A DNA stretch of 64,000 bases from Flavobacterium anhuiense (lineage in GTDB: Bacteria > Bacteroidota > Bacteroidia > Flavobacteriales > Flavobacteriaceae). Position numbers and translations under genes: made by a program. This document shows, one piece after another, positions 45,796 through 52,672 of the stretch. Location of the stretch: NCBI RefSeq assembly GCF_900101855.1, contig NZ_FMVC01000001.1, positions 833,965 through 897,964 on the forward strand, given 5' to 3'. Under the pieces are notes generated by a model. The model had not been told where the DNA came from, searched no databases, and saw only the letters and a program-made list of their open reading frames with translations. Positions within the stretch are counted from its first letter, which is position 1. Every line of letters starts with the position of its first letter.

Positions 45796-45933
45796 GCTGT
45801 GGCCCTTTAGAATTTAATAACGAGTTTTTTCTTGTAAATTTTATTTAGTGAGATTAGTTTTATTTGTTAATTTTTAATAATATTGTTTCCGAATTTTAAA
45901 AGAATGAGTCTAAATAGGTTTGTATTTTAAAGT

Positions 45934-45966
45934 TTGGAGAAAGCCGAAAATCCCAAGAGTAGGCTA
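45934..45966 (+). promoter_or_regulatory. Leader RNA motif upstream of DUF805, copy 1
   Basis: The conserved core CCGAAAAUCC-nn-AGAGUAGG is shared with 46841-46870. GGA (45936-45938) can pair with UCC (45951-45953), flanked by UU/AA pairs. GCC (45943-45945) can pair with GGC (45962-45964), which interleaves as a pseudoknot. It lies 19 bases before the DUF805 start. It matches what I recall of a DUF805-associated RNA motif from comparative genomics; the identity should be confirmed. Confidence 0.65.
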
Positions 45967-45984
45967 AAACAAACAATTAAAATT

Positions 45985-46401
45985 ATGATTGAATGGTATA
46001 AAACTGCCATGTTTCAGAACTATGCAAACTTTAGCGGTAGAGCTAGACGAAGTGAATATTGGTATTTTCGTCTTGCGACAACACTTCTATTTTTTGCATT
46101 TGCTTTTTTAGGACTACTTTTAACGGCAGTTTTGGGGGCAACAGTAGGTCTTTCGCTTGCAGTAGGATTATTTTTTCTTTATGCATTAGCGTCTATAATT
46201 CCGTCTTTGGCGGTTACGGTTAGAAGAATGCATGATATTGGGAAAAGTGGTTGGACTATTTTGGTTTCGTTAATTCCGCTAGCAGGACCAATTTGGATGT
46301 TGGTTTTGTTAATAACAGAAGGCGAGTATGGAGAAAATTATTACGGTCCAGATCCTAAAAATACCATTGAAGAAATTGATGAAATAGGAATTAATAATTA
46401 A
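45985..46401 (+). CDS. DUF805 membrane protein, copy 1
   Basis: 138 residues from the ATG at 45985 (MIEWYKTAMFQNYANFSGRARRSEYWYF); the earlier in-frame TTG lies inside the conserved leader RNA. Three or four membrane helices follow. VRRMHDIGKSGWTILVSLIPL and YGPDPKNTIEEIDE are DUF805 hallmarks. Function unknown, inner membrane. It is the first of a DUF805 / TM2 / DUF805 cluster. Confidence 0.92.
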   Translation: MIEWYKTAMFQNYANFSGRARRSEYWYFRLATTLLFFAFAFLGLLLTAVLGATVGLSLAVGLFFLYALASIIPSLAVTVRRMHDIGKSGWTILVSLIPLAGPIWMLVLLITEGEYGENYYGPDPKNTIEEIDEIGINN

Positions 46402-46415
46402 CTAAATAATATAAA

Positions 46416-46694
46416 ATGGAAACTACAAAACCAGAAAGCTGGAATACACCATCTCAGCCAAGACAAGAGAATAAAAAAGTATTGGCAGGGCTTATGGGTA
46501 TTCTTTTCGGATCTTTAGGGATTCATAAATTTGTCTTAGGATATACTCAAGAAGGAATTATACAAATAGTTATTAGTATAGTTACTTGTGGAATTGGAAG
46601 TATAATCGGATTCATCGAAGGAATTATATACTTGACAAAATCAGATGAAGAATTTTATCAAACGTATCAAGTTGGCAAAAAAGGCTGGTTTTAA
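46416..46694 (+). CDS. TM2 domain protein
   Basis: 92 residues. After a hydrophilic N-terminus, KKVLAGLMGILFGSLGIHKFVLGYTQEGIIQIV forms the first helix with the conserved G-x-HKF-G turn. A second helix and the YLTKSDEEFYQTY tail complete the TM2 fold. Two-helix TM2 proteins are often near DUF805 genes but have no known biochemical function. It lies 14 bases after DUF805 copy 1, likely the same operon. Confidence 0.9.
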   Translation: METTKPESWNTPSQPRQENKKVLAGLMGILFGSLGIHKFVLGYTQEGIIQIVISIVTCGIGSIIGFIEGIIYLTKSDEEFYQTYQVGKKGWF

Positions 46695-46714
46695 AAGAAA
46701 AATATACTTGTCTC

Positions 46715-46747
46715 AAAATCCTATTCAGAAATGAATGGGATTTTTTT
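46715..46747 (+). terminator. Terminator of the DUF805-TM2 operon
   Basis: AAATCCtATTCA and TGAATgGGATTT pair around a small loop, followed by a T run, 21 bases after the TM2 stop. Confidence 0.85.
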
Positions 46748-46838
46748 ATGCTTAAAAATGTCTTTTTGTAATATAATTATGGCTTTTATATCCTGAAAAT
46801 TAAATCAATAGTAGGTAACCTTGCGCTTAGTTAAAAAG

Positions 46839-46872
46839 TAATGGAGGAACCGAAAATCCTTAAGAGTAGGGA
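46839..46872 (+). promoter_or_regulatory. Leader RNA motif upstream of DUF805, copy 2
   Basis: The same core as copy 1: GGA (46843-46845), CCGAAAAUCC (46850-46859) and AGAGUAGG (46863-46870). The bases flanking GGA and UCC change from UU/AA in copy 1 to AA/UU here, a compensatory change that supports the stem. The second, pseudoknot helix is only CC/GG in this copy. It is 18 bases before the DUF805 ATG. Confidence 0.65.
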
Positions 46873-46890
46873 AATTTTAAAAGATTTGTT

Positions 46891-47271
46891 ATGTTAGAAA
46901 TGTACAAAAAGGTAGTTTTTGAGAACTACGCAAATTTTAGCGGAAGAGCTAGAAGACAAGAATATTGGATGTTTACCCTAGTGAACGCTATTATATATAT
47001 AGCTTTAGGTGTGATTGATGGTGTTGCTGGTTTAACTTTTGGTCCAGGAAAGACTGGTATATTAAGTTTAGTATATAATTTGTTAGTTTTAATTCCATCA
47101 TTAGCTGTTGCCGTTAGAAGAATGCATGATGTCGCAAAAAGCGGATGGTATATACTTATTCCAATTTACAACTTAATTTTAGCTTGCACAGAAGGTGAAA
47201 AAGGCCCAAATCAATACGGTGCAGACCCTAAGAATCAATTAGAAGAAATCAATGAAATGGGGAAAGAATAA
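46891..47271 (+). CDS. DUF805 membrane protein, copy 2
   Basis: 126 residues, clearly paralogous to copy 1 (MYKKVVFENYANFSGRARRQEYW, VRRMHDVAKSGWYILIPIYN, YGADPKNQLEEINE). It lacks part of the central helix region of copy 1. It has its own leader RNA motif and a bidirectional terminator downstream, so it is transcribed separately from the TM2 operon. Confidence 0.92.
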   Translation: MLEMYKKVVFENYANFSGRARRQEYWMFTLVNAIIYIALGVIDGVAGLTFGPGKTGILSLVYNLLVLIPSLAVAVRRMHDVAKSGWYILIPIYNLILACTEGEKGPNQYGADPKNQLEEINEMGKE

Positions 47272-47287
47272 TTTTTCTCGTTTGAAT

Positions 47288-47323
47288 AAAAAAAGCCGTT
47301 TCAATTTTTTGAAACGGCTTTTT
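47288..47323. terminator. Bidirectional terminator, DUF805 / acyltransferase
   Basis: AAAAAGCCGTTTCAA and TTGAAACGGCTTTTT form a perfect stem with a short T loop between convergent genes. Confidence 0.93.
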
Positions 47324-47331
47324 AAGTTTTA

Positions 47332-49134
47332 TTAATCTTCTTTTTCAGATAATTTCTTTTCTAATTCGATTTGAAACTCTTCAATTACAGGTTTCATTGT
47401 GCTTTCTGGAATATCTGCAATCCTAATGTACATTAAACCATCAATTGCATTATTGAATAATGGATCAACGTTGAAAGCTACCACACGTGCATTTTGTTTG
47501 ATGTATTTCTTAATTAAAACAGGCAGACGTAAGTTTCCTGGTTCCAATTCATCAATGATTTTATCAAACTTATTCAAGTCGGATTCTGCTTCATCGAAGA
47601 TAAAATCTTTGTCAGCGTCTTTCAGTTTTACTTTGTACGCTTTTTTAGGGTGAATGTATTGCGCAATATACGGATCGTAATAATTTGATTTCATAAACTC
47701 AATCATCAATGATTTAGAGAAATCTGAAAACTGATTACTGATACTTACTCCGCCAACCAAATATTTGTGTTCAGGATGACGCAAAGTAGTATGGATAATA
47801 CCTTTCCATAGCAAGAATAAAGGCATTGGTTTTTGCTGATATTCTTTTACGATAAACGCACGACCCATTTCGATCGATTTGTGCATCATATCATGCAATT
47901 CTGGTTCAAATCTGAAAAGGTCTGTCAGATAAAAACCTTCAATTCCGTATTTTGGATAGATTTCAGAACCTAATCCCATACGATAGGCGCCAGCGATTTT
48001 TTTGGTTTCATCATCCCATAAAAACATATGGTGATAATATTGGTCGTATTCGTCTATGTCAATAGATTCGTTTGTTCCTTCACCAACTTCACGGAAAGTA
48101 ATTTCGCGTAAACGTCCAATTTCGTGTAAAATATTCGGAATTTCCTTTGCGCTTGCAAAGAAAACTTCATAATTTTTGCTTTGTAAAAACCTGCTGTCAC
48201 TATCACGTAATGCCTGAACTTCATCAATCAATTTTGATTCGCTTGCAGGCGTAACAATTTTTTTAGGCGCTTTAGGTATTTTAAGGCTCGCGGTGTCAAT
48301 CAGTTTAGTGTCTTTCTCAAACGGATTAGCCAGCATATAGGTTTTCTTTCTTAAGAATTCTGAGTATTCTTCAAAAGATTCAATTTCATTTTGCTCACTT
48401 ACAGAAATCGGTTTTCCAATACGCACTTTAATAACGCGGTCTTTTTGTGTTAAAAGTTCAGAAGGTAATTTTGCAGTACGTAAAGTATCATCAATTTTGG
48501 AAAGCCAGTAGAATAATTTACTGTTTTTGGCATGAAAGTAAATAGGAACGACCGGAACTTTGGCTTTTCTGATTAGTTTAATAGCACCTTCTTCCCAAGG
48601 TTTGTCCACTACTAATTTGCCATCTTTGTAAGTTGAAACTTCACCCGCAGGAAAAATTCCTAAAGGTTTTCCGTCGCTCAAATGACGTAATGTTTCTTTG
48701 ATACCAATTACACTCGATTTTGCATCCTTATGATTTTCAAAAGGATTAACCGGCATAATGTATTTTTTCATCGGAACAATTCTATGTAATAAGAAATTGG
48801 CAATGATTTTGAAATTTGGCTCTCTTTCAAGCATTAATTTCAAAAGCAAAATTCCATCAATTCCTCCAAGCGGATGATTTGAAATGGTTATATACGCACC
48901 ATCTTTTGGCAGACGTTTTAAATCTTCTTCAGGGATTTCGAACTTAATTTCCATTTCGTCCAAAATTCCATTCAAAAAGTCAAGGTCTTCCAAATGTTTA
49001 TTACGATCGTAAATTTTATTAAGGGTCGAGATCTTAAGAACCTTCATAAGAATCCAGCCAGAAAAGGTACCGAAAACTCCGTACTTTTCAACATTTATTG
49101 CCTTTGCAACTTCTTTCGCGGTAACTAAACCCAT
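47332..49134 (-). CDS. Fused lysophospholipid acyltransferase / N-acyltransferase (OlsF/GlsF type)
   Basis: 600 residues. The N-terminal PlsC-like domain (about 60-280) has ISNHPLGGIDGILLLKL, a spaced H-D catalytic pair (H87, D93), and LGIFPAGEVST. The C-terminal GNAT-like domain (about 330-560) has REITFREVGEGTNESIDIDEYD and FLWDDETKKIAGAYRMGLG, as in OlsB N-acyltransferases. Fusions of this order (OlsF, and GlsF in Flavobacterium relatives) make ornithine or glycine lipids from an amino acid and two acyl chains. The substrate amino acid cannot be told here. Confidence 0.82.
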   Translation of the reverse strand: MGLVTAKEVAKAINVEKYGVFGTFSGWILMKVLKISTLNKIYDRNKHLEDLDFLNGILDEMEIKFEIPEEDLKRLPKDGAYITISNHPLGGIDGILLLKLMLEREPNFKIIANFLLHRIVPMKKYIMPVNPFENHKDAKSSVIGIKETLRHLSDGKPLGIFPAGEVSTYKDGKLVVDKPWEEGAIKLIRKAKVPVVPIYFHAKNSKLFYWLSKIDDTLRTAKLPSELLTQKDRVIKVRIGKPISVSEQNEIESFEEYSEFLRKKTYMLANPFEKDTKLIDTASLKIPKAPKKIVTPASESKLIDEVQALRDSDSRFLQSKNYEVFFASAKEIPNILHEIGRLREITFREVGEGTNESIDIDEYDQYYHHMFLWDDETKKIAGAYRMGLGSEIYPKYGIEGFYLTDLFRFEPELHDMMHKSIEMGRAFIVKEYQQKPMPLFLLWKGIIHTTLRHPEHKYLVGGVSISNQFSDFSKSLMIEFMKSNYYDPYIAQYIHPKKAYKVKLKDADKDFIFDEAESDLNKFDKIIDELEPGNLRLPVLIKKYIKQNARVVAFNVDPLFNNAIDGLMYIRIADIPESTMKPVIEEFQIELEKKLSEKED

Positions 49135-49252
49135 GTACTACTTTTAATTTATTAGAACAGCGAACAAAGATAACAAAAAAGTCTACTTTTCATTGTTTCC
49201 AAGATAAACTTTGCACTTTTTTATTACATTTGGAATCCTAAAAAAATCACTG

Positions 49253-50014
49253 ATGAAAATTATTTCTTATAATGTAAACGGAATTAGAGCGGCAATAAAC
49301 AAAGGCTTTATCGAATGGCTACAACAAGCAAATCCTGACGTAATATGTCTTCAGGAAATAAAAGCTACACAGGATCAAATTCCGGTAGATGATATTACTG
49401 CAGCAGGTTATCCGTTTCAATATTACTATCCTGCAACCAAAAAAGGGTACAGCGGAGTAGCAATTCTTTCTAAAACAAAACCGAATAATATTGTTTACGG
49501 AACAGGAATTCATCACATGGATTTTGAGGGAAGAAATCTTCGTGCAGATTTTGATGATGTTTCGGTAATGAGTTTATATCTTCCGTCTGGAACAAACATT
49601 GAAAGGCTAGATCATAAATTTATGTTTATGGATGATTTTCAAAATTATATTAATGAATTAAAACTTACGGTTCCCAATCTGATTATCTGCGGAGATTATA
49701 ACATCTGTCACGAAGCGATAGACATTCATGATCCGGTTCGCAATAAAACGGTTTCAGGATTTCTTCCTGCAGAACGCGCTTGGTTGGATGCCTTCATGAA
49801 GTCTGGCTTTATAGATAGTTTCCGTCATTTCAACAAAGAACCGCATCATTATTCTTGGTGGAGTTACCGTGCTGGAGCAAGAGGAAATAACAAAGGTTGG
49901 CGTATTGATTATAATTTGGTAAGCAATGTTTTAGAGCACAGGTTAAAAAGAGCTGTTATACTTCCAGATGCTATGCATTCAGATCATTGCCCGATTTTAG
50001 TTGAGATAGATTAA
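49253..50014 (+). CDS. xth: Exodeoxyribonuclease III
   Basis: 253 residues from the ATG at 49253 (MKIISYNVNGIRAAINKGF); an earlier in-frame ATG adds 14 non-conserved residues. LQEIKATQDQIP holds the metal-binding glutamate, ICGDYNICHEAIDIHDP the catalytic D-x-N, and MHSDHCPILVEID the C-terminal D-H pair. It cleaves at abasic sites and 3' blocks in base excision repair. Confidence 0.95.
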   Translation: MKIISYNVNGIRAAINKGFIEWLQQANPDVICLQEIKATQDQIPVDDITAAGYPFQYYYPATKKGYSGVAILSKTKPNNIVYGTGIHHMDFEGRNLRADFDDVSVMSLYLPSGTNIERLDHKFMFMDDFQNYINELKLTVPNLIICGDYNICHEAIDIHDPVRNKTVSGFLPAERAWLDAFMKSGFIDSFRHFNKEPHHYSWWSYRAGARGNNKGWRIDYNLVSNVLEHRLKRAVILPDAMHSDHCPILVEID

Positions 50015-50122
50015 TTTTTGGTATTGTTCTTGCTGAAAAGTTTAAGTTTTAAAATTGCAATTGGCATTGAATTTTGAAATTTAAAAATTATTAAACGCCC
50101 AAAATAAAAACCAATTAAAGAG

Positions 50123-51067
50123 ATGATTAAAAAAGCCTCCATCGGATTACTAGCATTAGCCTTGTCCACAACTTCATGTGTTTCTAAGAAAATTTACAAT
50201 GATCTTGAAACCAAATATTCTGATTTGAAAAAAGAAAACCGTTCTATTGCTGATGAAAACGAAAGTTTAAAGAAAGCAAAGAATCAGTTAGAAACCGATC
50301 GTGATAAATTGACTAAAGATTTAGCAAATGCTAATGATGATTTGGCAAAACAAAAAGCTGATCTTGCTGCCGAGCAAAAGAAATATAAAGTGCTTCAGGA
50401 TTCTTATAATGCATTGGAAAAAAACAGCAATGATGCATTAGAGAAAAACATGGCTAAAAACCGTGAATTATTAGCGCAGTTGGAAGCAAAAGGAAAAGCT
50501 CTTGCAGATGAGCAAGCTCGTTTGGATAAAACGGCTAATCGTTTGAAAGAACTTGAAGATATGATTGCAGCAAAAGAAGAAGCAATGCGTAAACTGAAAG
50601 AAACTTTATCTAAAGCTTTAACTGGTTTTGAAGGTAAAGGTTTGACAGTGGAACATAAAAATGGAAAAGTATATGTTTCTATGGAAAACAAATTGCTTTT
50701 CAATTCAGGAAGCTGGGCTGTTGGCGCCGAAGGTAGAAAAGCAGTTGTAGAACTTGGAAAAGTTTTAGGTGATAATCCAGATCTTTCTGTTTTGATTGAA
50801 GGACATACAGACGATGATCCGTACGCTGGTTCTGGACCAATTGCAAATAACTGGGATTTATCGACAAAAAGAGCAACTGCAATCGTTGCGATTTTAAGCG
50901 AGAATCCTAAAATCAATAAACAAAAATTAACTGCAGCAGGACGTAGCGAGTTTTCTCCACTAGCAAGCAACGCAACTCCAGAAGGAAAAGCTAAAAACCG
51001 AAGAATCGAAATTATCTTGACTCCAAGATTAGATGAGATTGCGGAGATGCTTAATAGTATTAATTAA
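50123..51067 (+). CDS. OmpA family lipoprotein with long coiled coil
   Basis: 314 residues. The signal peptide ends at a lipobox (ALSTTSCVSKK, C19). A coiled coil covers about 25-175 (SDLKKENRSIADENESLKK and onward). The OmpA peptidoglycan-binding domain (about 195-300) includes LSVLIEGHTDDDPYAGSGP, NWDLSTKRATAIVAIL and GKAKNRRIEIILTP. It anchors the outer membrane to the cell wall at a distance set by the coil. A strong terminator follows. Confidence 0.93.
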   Translation: MIKKASIGLLALALSTTSCVSKKIYNDLETKYSDLKKENRSIADENESLKKAKNQLETDRDKLTKDLANANDDLAKQKADLAAEQKKYKVLQDSYNALEKNSNDALEKNMAKNRELLAQLEAKGKALADEQARLDKTANRLKELEDMIAAKEEAMRKLKETLSKALTGFEGKGLTVEHKNGKVYVSMENKLLFNSGSWAVGAEGRKAVVELGKVLGDNPDLSVLIEGHTDDDPYAGSGPIANNWDLSTKRATAIVAILSENPKINKQKLTAAGRSEFSPLASNATPEGKAKNRRIEIILTPRLDEIAEMLNSIN

Positions 51068-51104
51068 GTTGCTAAGGTTCTGAGATACTAAGGGCCTAAG
51101 ATTC

Positions 51105-51139
51105 AAAAAAGGATTCAAGTTTTACTTGAATCCTTTTTT
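51105..51139 (+). terminator. Terminator of the OmpA lipoprotein gene
   Basis: AAAAAAGGATTCAAGT and ACTTGAATCCTTTTTT form a 16-bp perfect stem with a ttt loop. Confidence 0.93.
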
Positions 51140-51250
51140 ATTGGTAATAAGAAAACTTAGAATCTTAGCAACTTATTACACTAGTATCTTTAAAAAGATT
51201 CTTATTCTTTTTTTAACTATTGTGAAATTCTCATTTGAAAAATCCTGTTG

Positions 51251-51258
51251 TATCTTTG
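51251..51258 (+). promoter_or_regulatory. Putative -7 element of the aldo/keto reductase gene
   Basis: TATCTTTG matches TAnnTTTG. The leader of about 60 nt contains a copy of the 'cttagaatcttagcaact' repeat (51283-51302), so the repeat is transcribed as 5' UTR. Confidence 0.4.
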
Positions 51259-51320
51259 AAGCTAATAATTATAAAGAAAAAAACTTAGAATCTTAGCAAC
51301 TCAGTATCTTTAAAAAAAAA

Positions 51321-52358
51321 ATGAAATACACTACATTAACCAACACCGATATAAAAGTTAGTAAAATATGCCTTGGAACGATGACTTTCGGGCAGCAAAA
51401 CACAGAAGCTGAAGGACACGAACAAATGGATTATGCTCTTGAAAGAGGGGTTAATTTCTTTGACACAGCCGAAATGTATTCGGTTCCAGCGAGTGAAGCA
51501 ACTTACGGAAGCACTGAAAAAATTATTGGAACTTGGTTTAAAAAATCTGGAAATCGCGATAAAGTGATTTTGGCTTCTAAAATTGCTGGACCAAATCCGA
51601 ATTTTGGATATATGCGCGAGAAACTGGATTTTTCGCCAGCAAGCATTAAATATGCGGTTGAAAACAGTTTAAAAAGACTTCAAACGGATTACATCGATTT
51701 GTACCAAATGCACTGGCCAGAAAGAAAAACGAATAATTTTGGAACACGCGCTTTTCACGGACACGATGATGTTTGGGAAGATAATTTCAGAGGAATTTTG
51801 GAAACTTTTGACGTATTAATCAAAGAAGGTAAAATCAAACACATTGGAGTTTCTAATGAAAATGCTTGGGGAATGATGCGTCTTCTAGAAGAAAGCAAAT
51901 ACAACAATTTGCCAAGAATTAAAACCGTTCAGAATCCATATTCTTTATTGAATCGTTTATTTGAAGTGAATTCGGCAGAAGTTTCAAAATATGAAAATGT
52001 TGGATTGTTAGGATATTCGCCTCTAGCTTTTGGAGTTTTGACTGGAAAATTCTTGACTGGAGAAAGTCACCCGAAAGCGAGAATTAACCTCTTTCCGCAA
52101 TACAAACGTTACAATAGCGACCAATGTACTGAAGCGACTAAATTGTATCAGGAAATCGCGAAAAAACATGGTTTAACGTTAACGCAATTGGCAATGGGCT
52201 TTGTATTGCAACAGCCATTTTTGACAAGCGCTATTATCGGAGCTACAACTTTAGAACAATTAAAAGAAAATATCGATACAATTGATGTTACGCTTTCTAA
52301 GCAAATCTTAGCAGAAATTGATGCGGTTCAGGCTATAATTCCTGATCCTGCGCCTTAA
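51321..52358 (+). CDS. Aldo/keto reductase, Tas-like
   Basis: 345 residues, TIM-barrel, NADPH-dependent. The catalytic tetrad is D48 and Y53 (FFDTAEMYSVPASE), K87 (LASKIAGPNP) and H of LYQMHWPERKTNNFG. The MHWPxR-x-N-FG stretch and GKIKHIGVSNENAWGMM place it with E. coli Tas. Substrate unknown. The promoter lies behind the repeat-bearing leader. Confidence 0.93.
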   Translation: MKYTTLTNTDIKVSKICLGTMTFGQQNTEAEGHEQMDYALERGVNFFDTAEMYSVPASEATYGSTEKIIGTWFKKSGNRDKVILASKIAGPNPNFGYMREKLDFSPASIKYAVENSLKRLQTDYIDLYQMHWPERKTNNFGTRAFHGHDDVWEDNFRGILETFDVLIKEGKIKHIGVSNENAWGMMRLLEESKYNNLPRIKTVQNPYSLLNRLFEVNSAEVSKYENVGLLGYSPLAFGVLTGKFLTGESHPKARINLFPQYKRYNSDQCTEATKLYQEIAKKHGLTLTQLAMGFVLQQPFLTSAIIGATTLEQLKENIDTIDVTLSKQILAEIDAVQAIIPDPAP

Positions 52359-52384
52359 AGTTTTTTGTGCAAAGGTGATTTTTT

Positions 52385-52666
52385 GCCACGAAGGCGCTAA
52401 GGCGCTAAGGTTTTTTAATCTCGCAAAGTCGCAGAGTCCCAAAGTTTTTTGAATAGCCCCTAGCTTAAGCAGGGGAATATGATTGAAATAGAAAAGGGCT
52501 TTAGCCAAACTGATAAAGTTTGGCTAAAGCCCTTTGATTTGCGTTATATTTTCATCCAGCTAAAGCTGTACGCTATTGAATTTAATAGATTAAACTTAGC
52601 GACTCTGCGGCTTTGCGAGCAAATTTCACAGGCTTAAAAAACTTTGCGCCTTAGTGCCTTAGTGGC
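52385..52666. repeat. Nested inverted-repeat element filling the gap (about 280 bp)
   Basis: There are three sets of arms from outside to inside: 52385-52412 with 52642-52666 (gccacgaaggcgctaagg type); 52420-52438 with 52601-52619 (18 of 19 complementary); and 52493-52511 with 52517-52535, a perfect 19-bp hairpin (aaagggctttagccaaact). Between them lie gaatagcccctag and gctattgaat stretches, also partly complementary. No ORF. The inner hairpin may double as the terminator for both convergent genes. Confidence 0.85.
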
Positions 52667-52672
52667 AGAAAA

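Noticed and set aside
50404-50970. Minus-strand ORF of 188 codons opposite the OmpA lipoprotein gene
   Set aside because: It is serine/leucine-rich antisense of a coiled-coil coding region; the plus-strand product has clear family motifs.
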